Notes under the pieces: generated by a model | Seen by the model: only the letters and a program-made list of their open reading frames with translations | The model's database searches: none | What the model was told of the DNA's origin: nothing | Made by a program: the position numbers and the translations under genes | DNA from: Branchiostoma floridae | Lineage: Eukaryota > Chordata > Leptocardii > Amphioxiformes > Branchiostomatidae | DNA: 64,000 bases | Reading direction: 5' to 3' | NCBI RefSeq assembly: GCF_000003815.2 | Contig: NC_049991.1 | Coordinates: 10,424,821 to 10,488,820 of the forward strand | Part shown: positions 36,101 through 41,650 of the stretch, piece after piece | How the letters are laid out: each line of letters opens with the position of its first letter | Position numbering within the stretch: position 1 is the first letter of the stretch

Positions 36101-38886
36101 ACATTTATATAAGACTTTATACATGTACGTGGGGTTATCAATAAGTCCTCAGCTTTACCGAGAAATAACAAGCACAGCTCAGATTTCGAAGCATAGATGT
36201 CAAGTATAAGGTCTTATATAAATATGTACCAAAATTCAAATTATTGTGATCATTACTTTCCAGGCGACACCCAGTAATGTTAGTTAAGGGAGAAGGAAAA
36301 GAATGTGGACAATTGACCTGGCCTGAGGTGTGTCAACTTGCGCTGCTGGAAGCCAGACACCCAGTTCTTTTTGCTTGAAACAGGAAAAGAATCATTATCA
36401 AACATTTTGACAATGTCTTTTGTTAATTTACGGCATGGGGAACTCAACCCGCACATGTCTAATCACAATTCACACCACTTTTTTCTCGCCACTTACCTTC
36501 TGATTTGCAAAAAAAAAGCGAATGTCTGTAAAGTAATGACTCCAATGATTTGAAATTTGGCGGATATTGATAAAAGGCCCCATACTATGAAGTTGTGCCT
36601 CAAAATTTGAGTTGTGCTTATTATTTCTGAGTGAGGCCGAGAACTTATTGATCACCCCTCGTATGATTGTGGTCTAAACCTTAGCCATAGCGTTCCGGTA
36701 TAATTGTTCATAAAGGACGCGTTGCTGTCATAATTCTATGTTCAATTTTGAGACCATTCAATATAAGATGAAATAATTATGTACCGGGGTTTACTTTTGT
36801 TTCAGAGCACGGAGAGTGTACTGACTATGACGTCTGCACATGTAACACGTCATGGTCGGGAGAGGCGTGTAACATCCCAGACTGCTCTGCGGTGAGCAAC
36901 TGTTCCAGCCGGGGAACGTGTCTCGCACCTGACACCTGCGACTGCTACCCTGGGTACGAAGGTGACGGTTGTGAGTTAGAAACCCCGCCAAACCTGCATC
37001 GTCCCAACTTTACCCAAGACATCTACAGGATCCAAGTCGTAGAGAACACCCCAGTTGGAACGGTAGTGGCAACAGTACGAGCGACTGACAACGACACGGG
37101 TATAAAGGGAGAGATGAAGTACAGGGCGGTTGAGCTCAGCAACACTACAGCACTTACCTTAGTTCCCGGGACGGCAGATATTGCCACAACCATGGAGCTG
37201 GACTTTGAAGCCATCGGAGAAAAAGAGTTCCAGTTGATCGTTGAAGCCATAGACGGGGGTGCGCCGACACTAACAGGAACAGCCACGGTTGTCATGACGA
37301 TCACAGATGACAATGATAACATCCCTGCACTGAACATAGCTGAGGAGTCCGAAGTGCATGTTGTATTGAGTGCTCCTATTGGCTACGAAGTTATCGCCAT
37401 TAATGCAAGCGACCATGACGTGTCTGCGTCATTCTCTAACGTGACGTTTAGTCTTGCGTCAGCGAATGATTTCTTCGTGATTGACGAAATCAACGGACGT
37501 ATTCAGGTACAACGCGCCTTGCAAATAGGCACATATCCATTGGAAGTTGTGGCGAGTGATGGCGGTTATCCACCAAAAGCGCGAAGGGCGACAGTTCGAG
37601 CCGTTGTTGCACAGGTAAGCGCAAACAAACCTCCTGTCTGTCAGCAACAAGACGGTCCTGTTCATCTCTACGTGGACATCAGCAAACCAGGTGACGTCAT
37701 CACAACTGTGTCTGCACTAGACCGCGACATCGGAACAGCTGGCGATCTTCGGTACAGCATCAGTGATAGAAAGGGCAACCTGTCAAGTGAGTTTCAGGTG
37801 AATCCAACAACAGGAAACATCTACTTGACAACCGCACTAGACCAGCCTTCTATCAATATTTCCTTCGTGTCGCTGACTGCACGAGCTACAGACCTCGGCA
37901 CGCCGCCATTGCACTGCGACCTCCGGGTGAACATTGTTATCACAATCAACCAATCACTGCCCGTCAACGTCACGTTCCCGCCAGATTGGTTCACCACGGA
38001 AATTGACCACAGTCTGCTTACAACAACCGCCCTAGGTCTCAATACAACAACCCAAGGTTTGAATACAACCGTCCAAGGTCTCAATAATATAACAGCTCAA
38101 GGTCTCAATACAACCGTCCAAGGTCTTCATACATCCTCCCATGGCCTTGATACAGCCATTCAGGTTCCCATGACAACCACCCAAGACCAGGCAGGCACTT
38201 CAAACGAGGAAGTTACGTCACCTACCAATATTGGTACGCTATTTGTAAATGCTATACGATCATATATTGTGTGAGATATATATATGACATATATCATACA
38301 TCGTATCATTTGCGCGTTTTATGTTTCCTTCTATGTGTCATAGGCAAATCCGTTTGTTTCAAACTCCATCGGCTACTGGGATAAATATAGTTACATGCAT
38401 TATATTGTGTCTTTGACGTTTGCGATTGTTAAAATGCCTTTGTCGTTAACAGTCAAACTATTTCACGTCAAAAATCGTAGCGACATAGTGTTTCTGATGT
38501 TCTTTACATAACAGACCGAATCTATATTTGCAGGAGCAGTGCCAGCCCAGCTAACCTGGTACCAGCAACCGGAGTACATCGGCGCCATAGCTGGAGGCAT
38601 CATGGGTGTGGTACTTTCGATCTCTGTCCTCATCTACGTCATCAAGCGCAGGAATCCCGGAGCTAAAGTCCTACCGGGGAAAAAAGAAGTAGAACCCTGG
38701 ACACGGATTAACACACCAAACTTTGACTGTCCGGCCGCCCCAAGATTGGAGACCCCAAGTGCGCCCCCCTCTCTCACAGTTTATAAGAACACACCAAACT
38801 TTGAATGTCCGGCCGCCCCAAGACTGGAGACCCCACGTGGGCCTCCCTCTCTCACACTTTATAAGAACCGTGCCTTCCAGGCATAA
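1189..38886 (+). CDS. Copy A: giant Bark/Anakonda-like transmembrane protein (35 visible exons, 5' partial)
   Basis: Exons: 1189-6361, 6496-7290, 7414-7514, 7737-7865, 7967-8078, 9995-10173, 10574-10777, 11901-12002, 12175-12457, 12562-12759, 13401-13614, 13779-13950, 14205-14351, 15884-16059, 16180-16315, 16479-16595, 16841-17003, 17152-17389, 17538-17682, 17922-18074, 18270-18397, 18536-18684, 18811-18954, 19101-19296, 21527-21663, 32919-33113, 33273-33430, 33543-33660, 33805-33990, 34145-34234, 34384-34536, 34876-35131, 35617-35786, 36806-38233, 38534-38886. All junctions are GT/AG, phases agree, and the sum is 12798 nt (4265 residues plus stop). Order: beta-helix/SRCR/CUB (1-1989), C-type lectin (1990-2103), EGF, PSI, unknown (2266-2879), Cys-rich, VWD (about 3113-3348), EGF array, cadherin (about 3733-4064), linker, TM (about 4162-4185), tail. 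The module set up to the lectin domain is that of Bark beetle/Anakonda; a role at cell contacts is inferred. The true start is outside the window. Confidence 0.85.
3640..4190 (+). repeat. Coding minisatellite: tandem beta-helix coils in copy A
   Basis: Within exon 1 a unit of about 69 nt (23 residues) recurs. The GTAAACGCA core occurs at 3682, 3751, 3826, 3955 and 4042, with a degenerate copy near 3889 and a divergent one near 4111. Spacings are 69, 75 and 87 nt, all multiples of three. Each unit reads like one helical rung (V-x-I-x-x-VNA-x-QNS-x-GVGIS). The 87-nt unit contains an extra short insertion (GQNSYA). Confidence 0.85.
6496..7290 (+). CDS. Copy A exon 2: C-terminal beta-helix module
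   Basis: Acceptor TTCCAG ends at 6495 and the donor GTAAGG starts at 7291; both junctions are phase 1. The 265 residues continue the beta-helix pattern (repeated N-x-F/V and 'NNWWG' near 7170) and correspond to the third helix unit of the protein. Part of the same exon (from about 6770) is the first recognisable sequence of copy B after its gap (44085-44618). It ends in an acidic stretch (EEEPEKG) just before the lectin domain. Confidence 0.85.
7414..8078 (+). CDS. Copy A exons 3-5: C-type-lectin-like domain
   Basis: Three exons (7414-7514, 7737-7865, 7967-8078) encode 114 residues with six cysteines in the long-form C-type lectin pattern: GIC, GYCFLY, DSCK, EQACR, AQCDS and FFCKLPV. The start 'LGYCFLY...AWDSCK' and the end 'YPFFCKLP' are diagnostic. 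I see neither an EPN/QPD nor a WND calcium-site motif, so classical calcium-dependent sugar binding is unlikely; a protein-binding role is the better guess. Copy B has the same three exons at 44755-45311. Confidence 0.8.
8228..8252. repeat. (TTTC)n microsatellite
   Basis: About six TTTC units inside the intronic repeat element; the related copy at 39600 has far fewer units. Confidence 0.9.
9077..9760. repeat. Minisatellite, about 125-130-bp units
   Basis: The phrase 'TGGAAGAGTCCATTCTT' followed by a G-rich block recurs near 9083, 9209, 9341, 9462 and, in degenerate form, 9700. Each is followed by T-rich sequence with 'TTTTTGGACTGGTCTA'. The ORFs across it are by-products of the repeat. Confidence 0.75.
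9995..10173 (+). CDS. Copy A exon 6: two EGF-like repeats
   Basis: The exon encodes 60 residues with two short EGF units (CPNDCSHNGACLE..CYCDRGWSG..C and a second ending CRCRNGWQ). Acceptor CCCCAG, donor GTAAAA, phases 1 and 0. Against the copy B exon (45488-45666) I count 3 differences in 179 nt. The upstream intron is 1.9 kb, against 176 bp in B. Confidence 0.85.
10574..12002 (+). CDS. Copy A exons 7-8: two PSI-like cysteine modules
   Basis: Exon 10574-10777 encodes 68 residues with the PSI (plexin-semaphorin-integrin) core: C-x-x-C..., then VGCGWCDQTQSC. Exon 11901-12002 encodes a shorter second unit (ESCLRCQDVEGCFKDT) that continues into GGYCKVWDQ in the next exon. PSI modules often orient neighbouring domains in receptors such as attractin and plexins. 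Both exons are phase 0 at both ends, so they form exchangeable units. Confidence 0.75.
10945..11420. repeat. Tandem duplication of about 248 bp in copy A intron
   Basis: GATTACTCAAGAA begins at 10945 and again at 11193; the two units are nearly identical for about 225 bp. It sits in the intron between the PSI exons (10778-11900); nothing else in that intron is recognisable. Confidence 0.85.
12175..17389 (+). CDS. Copy A exons 9-18: long extracellular region of unrecognised fold
   Basis: Ten exons (12175-12457, 12562-12759, 13401-13614, 13779-13950, 14205-14351, 15884-16059, 16180-16315, 16479-16595, 16841-17003, 17152-17389) encode about 615 residues, 2266-2879 of the visible protein. The sequence alternates hydrophobic and polar residues (for example KAEVQFIGGKVEIELAG), suggesting beta-sandwich folds, has few cysteines until CSQECPHADRP near 17240, and carries several N-x-S/T sites. 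I do not recognise the family. It is conserved exon for exon in copy B, with length differences only in multiples of three, which shows selection on the reading frame. Confidence 0.7.
12833..13145. repeat. Tandem hairpin repeat, 68-77-bp units
   Basis: Four copies of a GTGATAG-aggggtg-CTATCAC inverted repeat lie near 12866, 12934, 13002 and 13079, separated by TTACT..GAATTA and ACTAATAGACACAA phrases. Located in the intron 12760-13400. Confidence 0.85.
14352..15203. other. Intron of copy A, no feature in first part
   Basis: AT-rich intronic DNA without recognisable repeats up to about 15200, apart from a pyrimidine-rich tract near 15030-15110. The matching intron in B (49703-50027) is only 325 bp, so this is added sequence. 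Confidence 0.4.
15204..15612. repeat. Palindromic ATGCAAAT-rich repeats
   Basis: A perfect 14-bp inverted repeat (ATTAATTATGCAAA, 15204-15217, and its complement at 15229-15242) is followed by similar, less perfect pairs near 15332, 15453 and 15571. Units are separated by about 120 bp and alternate two spacer types, giving a higher-order period of about 245 bp. The motif includes the octamer ATGCAAAT, but in this setting it is best read as a dispersed repeat. Confidence 0.7.
17538..18684 (+). CDS. Copy A exons 19-22: cysteine-rich CxC repeats
   Basis: Four exons (17538-17682, 17922-18074, 18270-18397, 18536-18684) each encode about 45-50 residues with closely spaced cysteines: CQCPCNCPDG, CNCEPCPDG...CPCLC, CSCPCDDG...CPCRCTC, CSCRCP. 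Each repeat places a CPxG-type turn before a CPC cluster, so the block looks like serial duplication of one small disulphide module, one per exon. It leads straight into the VWD domain. The exact family is unknown to me. Confidence 0.75.
18811..33430 (+). CDS. Copy A exons 23-27: von Willebrand factor type D domain
   Basis: Exons 18811-18954, 19101-19296, 21527-21663, 32919-33113 and 33273-33430. The first encodes a CxC unit and then GGDPHLQTLDG, the classic VWD opening; the next continues AFDYHGIGEFWDC. The later part contains TQGLCGFMDDAEDNDF and 'DG..........FAESW', matching the VWD calcium-loop region (LCG..D/N...D). Two introns of this domain hold large insertions in A: the LINE at 19367-21393 and the 8.4-kb element at 23726-32107. 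All junction phases still agree. The copy B equivalents are 53233-54970. Confidence 0.85.
19367..21393 (-). mobile_element. 5'-truncated non-LTR retrotransposon in copy A VWD intron
   Basis: The element is on the minus strand. Its 3' end is a (TA)n tract (19367-19424) and its 5' end carries TTAATCGAGT repeats (21365-21390). The short direct repeat TTCAA lies on both sides (19362-19366, 21394-21398). Copy B has the uninterrupted site at about 53790 (TTTCAACAAACATAGC), which proves insertion after, or only in one of, the duplicates. It encodes a reverse transcriptase but no endonuclease part. Confidence 0.85.
19496..21328 (-). CDS. Non-LTR reverse transcriptase ORF with C-terminal zinc-finger region (610 aa)
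   Basis: RT core at residues about 55-330: the fingers motif LKSGKASGYDKIP, then LLPDSQAGFRPARGTRDN, the catalytic motif A in FIDYAAAFD (D194), QGVLQGDIFSP, and the YADD box at residues 301-304. A CPEC...H zinc-finger-like motif follows at 367-391, and the C-terminal part has the 'FDYLGS...LTHGCEAW' region common in LINE proteins. The N-terminal endonuclease domain expected of a complete element (about 1000 aa or more) is missing, so it is a 5'-truncated copy, although the remaining frame is open. It is not part of the host gene: it lies in an intron on the opposite strand. Confidence 0.9.
   Translation of the reverse strand: MPSQDLAGQPIMSSEQLLSAWNTFLAQKFAAPPTDSHRQRETTVSQEDHLSESELEECLKALKSGKASGYDKIPIEAYHHSPTAKQELFRVVNLIWDSEIIPPELVKGIFIMLYKKNDRNNYSNYRATCLLSHAYKLLSAVIARRLHAQLEPLLPDSQAGFRPARGTRDNVCILKWTINMLLRESKPAVVTFIDYAAAFDTESQVFLDEALSSVGASLKVRRIIQAVFRVASGCVCVTSPNGNQELSEPFKISQGVLQGDIFSPVAFIAGLMRIFALHDNPNSGVTVGSPPHQVTISCLEYADDAGLLDESVQDASERISAIAIGSRNDAAMEISAPKTKAMHIHKKDRVSKTTDAEIAALNLKHRCPECTRDFSTKRGLAIHRSRWCLHHPSTANIRSRAGSLADKEVQRRKRLAKEEERDNVVLLDQQLENVHTFDYLGSRMQCDGDQKADVKHRMDIAQSRFSSMHHIWRDHRLPHRMKLRLYKSSVCSTLTHGCEAWDLTQDVTRMINGFNSRCLQVITKKHFRDTATHPDFNLVAAIRRRRLRYLGHVLRMDPSRLVRRTLKAYVCGGENPPEGSLLMDCDLPFELVARQARNRQMWNAKVNKIN
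21720..23074. repeat. Tandem intronic repeat of about 150 bp
   Basis: Phrases such as 'GGTGTGTAGCGGTTGT' (21842, 21993) and 'GCTGTAGCTGGCTTTGTAT' recur; the units span the false gap. No coding sequence. Confidence 0.6.
22315..22814. other. Assembly gap (500 N), probably false
   Basis: The sequence before it (22054-22314) and after it (22815-23074) is the same to within a base or so, both starting TATGGTGCTGTAGCTGG and running to GTGAATGGTGTAA. This is the signature of two contigs overlapping but not merged. Confidence 0.9.
23075..23725. other. Intronic DNA left of the large element
   Basis: No coding sequence recognised. It contains a continuation of the tandem repeat to about 23170 and then unique-looking sequence up to the target duplication CTGGC (23721-23725). 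Confidence 0.5.
23726..23962 (+). repeat. Left terminal inverted repeat
   Basis: It pairs with 31870-32107 with few mismatches. It includes short internal palindromes GGATTCATG...ATGAATCC and the GGCGGCGCCCC block near 23910. Confidence 0.9.
24496..24550. repeat. (TA)n palindromic tract
   Basis: Two TA runs around a central CATTATG; the outer ATAACAGTTATA/TATAACGTTAT sequences are complementary. Confidence 0.8.
24675..24761. repeat. Long hairpin with 37-bp arms inside the large element
   Basis: CAGTGGGGTTCAAGCGCTGC begins the left arm; the right arm ends GCGCTTGAACCCCACTG. Arms of 37 bp have one mismatch and enclose a 13-nt loop. It could be a minimal foldback MITE (TA precedes it) or a small-RNA hairpin. 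Confidence 0.8.
26294..26392 (+). other. Possible signal-peptide exon inside the large element
   Basis: An ATG opens 33 codons, MSSLRIRF then a strongly hydrophobic stretch (IINIVVLLCYVLC), followed directly by a GTATGT donor. It looks like a secretory leader exon, but no following exon was identified, so it may be chance. Confidence 0.2.
26816..31064 (-). CDS. Unrecognised spliced gene nested in the large element (5 candidate exons, 5' partial)
   Basis: Minus-strand exons: 31064-30920, 30848-30797, 30022-29903, 28793-28733, 27012-26816. Acceptors are CCACCAG, TTTCAG, TTTCAG, CCTGAG (weak) and CAACAG; donors are GTATGA, GTATGT, GTGTGT and GTGAGT. Phases fit at all four joins and the frame runs 191 residues to TGA at 26818-26816. 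Visible pieces include RSDWVERHLRQTSRNWH, HENSLHLPEVWM, KACLRRHDDYRCTTGSSP and QTFFHSFVEAQ. In the last exon another frame reads NVPPNQFDSDDYIPL before a stop at 26808, so an indel or an extra splice there is possible. I recognise no family; it could be the element's own protein or a captured host gene. The start is not found. Confidence 0.4.
31870..32107 (-). repeat. Right terminal inverted repeat
   Basis: Reverse complement of 23726-23962. It ends in CGGGTGA, immediately followed by the CTGGC target duplication. Confidence 0.9.
32113..32918. other. Intronic DNA right of the large element
   Basis: No coding sequence recognised until the acceptor of exon 32919-33113. The last part (from about 32840) aligns with the small intron of B ('TATCGTATATG'). 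Confidence 0.5.
33132..33195. repeat. (CT)n microsatellite
   Basis: Imperfect CT run with two GT interruptions, 20 bp after the donor of exon 32919-33113. Absent from the corresponding B intron. Confidence 0.95.
33543..36981 (+). CDS. Copy A exons 28-34 (part): EGF-like array
   Basis: Exon 33543-33660 encodes a linker with two cysteines after VWD. Exons 33805-33990, 34145-34234, 34384-34536, 34876-35131, 35617-35786 and the first part of 36806-38233 encode about ten short EGF units of the tenascin/teneurin style (C..HG.CV...C.C..G..G..C). Examples are CECMPGWSGPDC and CDCYPGYEGDGC. Nearly all junctions are phase 1, typical for shuffled EGF exons. The array probably acts as a rigid spacer between VWD and cadherin parts. 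Confidence 0.85.
35132..35616. other. Copy A intron, no feature recognised
   Basis: AT-rich intron between EGF exons. The B counterpart (56778-57069) is shorter and poorly alignable. Confidence 0.4.
35838..36661. mobile_element. Mariner-type MITE in copy A intron
   Basis: 824 bp, bounded by TA target duplications (35836-35837, 36662-36663). Ends are CGAGGGGTGATCAGTAAGTT and its inverted near-copy, with similarity extending about 60 bp inward. Copy B shows the empty site near 57274 (CTAATGTATAATTGCAG). No transposase ORF; a second inverted arrangement lies inside around 36120-36260. Confidence 0.9.
36982..38233 (+). CDS. Copy A exon 34 (main part): three cadherin-like repeats and Thr/Asn linker
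   Basis: After the last EGF the exon (36806-38233) codes for cadherin-like repeats. Repeat 1 has the VVENTPVGT start, DNDTG, LDFEAI and a full DDNDNIP calcium motif. Repeat 2 is divergent (SAPIGYEV, DHD) and lacks DxNDN. Repeat 3 has SALDRDIGTAGDLRYSI and TDLGTPP. A linker at 38020-38170 repeats a TTxQGLN-like unit with N-glycosylation sequons, so it is mucin-like. The presence of only one clear DxNDN motif suggests partial calcium rigidification. Confidence 0.85.
38534..38886 (+). CDS. Copy A last exon: transmembrane helix and cytoplasmic tail
   Basis: Acceptor TTTGCAG ends at 38533. The exon encodes a juxtamembrane WYQQPEYIG, a hydrophobic helix of about 23 residues (from 38575: IGAIAGGIMGVVLSISVLIY), then basic KRRN stop-transfer residues and an 80-residue tail. 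The tail holds a 27-residue direct duplication beginning TPNF(D/E)CPAAPRLETP, each half ending in an YKN motif, and finishes NRAFQA before TAA at 38884-38886. The tyrosines in YKN are possible signalling or sorting sites (inference). Confidence 0.85.
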
Positions 38887-39549
38887 TCTGCCGAAGCGGT
38901 TTTGACATAATGAAGTGTTTGTTATTGTCTCGTGTGAAAACATGTTAGTGCATTTTGCTTCGCCAGCAGCTGTTCTAGTACAGTGTGATATATGTATTAT
39001 TTGTTTGTTTTGTTTGTATTTGTCATTAAGCTGTGTTAAGTAAACAACGGAGCTCCTGACCGGGGCTTGATGTGTGTGCCATAGAAAAGTACACAGTAGA
39101 TATGGTGCATAACAACACAAATGTTTTCTTTGCTAACGTTAACATTCATGTATATAATACGCATGATCATCCGGATATTTAATTTTGTTGAGAAAATACA
39201 TCATTGTCACAATGTGTTTAAGTGTGTGGGACATTCGAAATACAAATGTCAATAAGATCCTCATTAACAAAACAGTTAAATTAGAGCAGTGTTCAATAAG
39301 CATGATGGGTCAATTTTGTGCGTTCAAACCCAATATTGATTTTAATACGACGATGATAAGATACGAGACATATCAATTTTGTAAACGCATAACGTTTATG
39401 TTGGGTTTGTGTGGAATGTTAAATGTTCAGTAATAAAATGTCTATTGATGACCTTTTTCTTCTTTGATATGAACGTTTGTGGAGATCAGCACAAAGGACA
39501 AATACCTAGCGATATGTGGCTTGAAATAAGAAAGGACAGCCCTGTTTTT
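38887..39549 (+). other. Copy A 3' flank and probable 3' UTR
   Basis: This stretch aligns with 59537-60178 behind copy B, so it belongs to the duplicated unit. An AATAAA hexamer lies at about 39432; in copy B a short deletion at the matching place removes it. The homology stops at about 39549, where a repeat element begins. The polyadenylation role of the hexamer is not proven. Confidence 0.5.
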
Positions 39550-39649
39550 ATATTTCAGCCATACCATAGGTATGGTGAAATATATTGTATTCGTAATGTT
39601 TCTTTCTCCTGTCAAATCTTCAGAACACGGTATCTCCGTTGTTCCTCAA

Positions 39650-40330
39650 CCGAATGACTTGAAATTTGGCACAAGGGTAGAGTGGGCCAATACCCTCGGG
39701 CGTTTTTTTTCATTTTTTTCCATATCTGTCTCTTAAATGATTTTATTAAGGTTTTTGGTCATCTTAAGACCAAAACTGTATATTTGGGCCCCCTGTACCC
39801 TGGTATTATAACCGAATGAGCTGAAATTTGGCACAGATGTGCCTTGATAAGTCCCCCATATAGATTCAATATCAGTTTTGGTGTACAGTACAACAAAATG
39901 CTTATTTTTGCGATTTTTTGACCAATTTTTGACCAAAAAAGGACACTTTTGGCCCCTGTACCCTGGTATTACAACCAAATGAGCTGAAATTTGACAGAGA
40001 TGTGCCTTGATAATGCCCCCATATAAATTTAAGAACACTTTTGGTGTACAGTACAACAAAATGCTTATTTTTGCGATTTTTTGACCAATTTTTGACCAAA
40101 AAAGGACACTTTTGGCTCCTGTACCTCGGTATTGCAACCGAATGAGCTGAAATTTGACACAGATGTGCCTTGATAATCCCTTCATATAAATTCAATAACA
40201 CTTTTGGTGTACAGTGCAACAAAATGCTTATTTTTGCGATTTTTGGCCAATTTTTGACCAAAAAAGGACACTTTTGGCTCCTGTACCCTGGTATTACAAT
40301 TAAATGACCTGAAATTTGGTATAGATAGGC
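39650..40330. repeat. 163-bp tandem repeat array
   Basis: TTTTGGTGTACAGT recurs at 39876, 40039 and 40202, exactly 163 bp apart, with flanking partial units. The minus-strand ORFs of 150 and 205 codons running through it are repeat artefacts. Confidence 0.9.
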
Positions 40331-40439
40331 ATTATATACTTGGTAACAAGATTCAAGTAAAATTTTTGACATAAACAACTTTAAAATGATTAATTTTGGC
40401 ACTTTTCTGAGGGGAAATTTGTTTTCTTTTGGCCTCCTG

Positions 40440-41650
40440 ACGTGACCTTCCGTGACCCCGCACAGAGCCACACCTGTGCGCGTCAGCCGGAGAGTTAATT
40501 GAATCAAAGACCTAGCCAATCAGCGAAGAGGAGGCCAAAGGCTAATTAATATTCATAAGCGGGGCCTCATGATCCCGTATATAGCAGTGTTCCCGCCAGG
40601 GGGAGCAAAGCCCGCCTAAGGCTCTCGCATTTTAGACTATTCAGAAGGCTTTATATTGTATCAGTTCTTAGGGGCATATCTATGATAATCGCAGCAGTCA
40701 CTTAACTTCTCTTCAGGAGTTTAGCGTAACACTGTTTCAGGTCAAACCGTCAAAGGCAACTAAAAACAAACTTTAACGTTACTGAGTTCAACAGTACTTA
40801 TAACTTGTTATCCGAAGTTGAAACGCTAGCGATGGTATTTTCGCTGCGCTGTTAGCTCCGTGCGACTGTTGTTGACGGTCTTATAACGGTATATTTTGCA
40901 CCCCTGTACCCTGGTATGAGTAACATTTGGTATAGATAGGCATAATATAGTTGGTAAAATGATCCAAGTAAAATTTTTGGCATAAAGTACTGTAAAAGGC
41001 TTAATTACAGCACTTTTTTTAGGGGAAATTGGTTTTCTTTCGTTCTCCATGCCGTGACCTTTCGGACGTTCACCCCACAGAGCCGACATCTGCACCTGCG
41101 TCTAGCCGGCAGGAAGAGTTAATTCAATTAATGGTTCAGCCAATCAGCGAAGAGGAAAGCGAAGGCTAATTAATATTCATAAGCGGGACCACACAATACG
41201 TTAACTTGAAGACTCAGGCCGTACAGACTTCTCGCCAGGATTTTTTCAAAACATCGGACAGGGGTCCGGGGGCCGCCGAATGTCCCTGGCGGGGTCCAGG
41301 GGCAGGGCCACTGTGGGGGGGACCCAGGTGGGCAAAGCCCCCCCGGAAGCTCTTGCATTTTAGGCTATTGAGAAGGCTTCTTTTATCAGTTTTTTTAGGG
41401 CCATATCTACGATAATCGTAGCAGTCACTTACTTCTCTTCAGCAGTTTGACTTTAAAATATTTCGGGTCAAAGCTTCAAAGACAACTAAAACCTCATAAA
41501 CAACAAACTTTACATAGCTCAACAGTATACAAAAATATTGTACGGGTTGCCATCCTTAGTTGAAGCGCTTATTTATAGCGCTAGTATCTTCGCTGCGCCG
41601 TTAGCCGCCGTGCGACTTTTGTTGACGGTCTGATATCCCTACGTCGCCGC
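40440..41650. repeat. Approximate direct duplication of about 620 bp
   Basis: Two blocks share the order AGAGTTAATT.., CCAATCAGCGAAGAGG, GGCTAATTAATATTCATAAGC (near 40540 and 41165), GGGGG-rich, TTTTAG.CTATT.AGAAGGCTT, and GATAATCG.AGCAGTCACTT. The CCAAT plus AT-rich order looks promoter-like, but no following gene is seen. Confidence 0.65.

Noticed and set aside
39733-40519. Two long minus-strand ORFs (150 and 205 codons)
   Set aside because: They run along the 163-bp tandem array and repeat the same low-complexity phrases in changing frames; no start context or domain.
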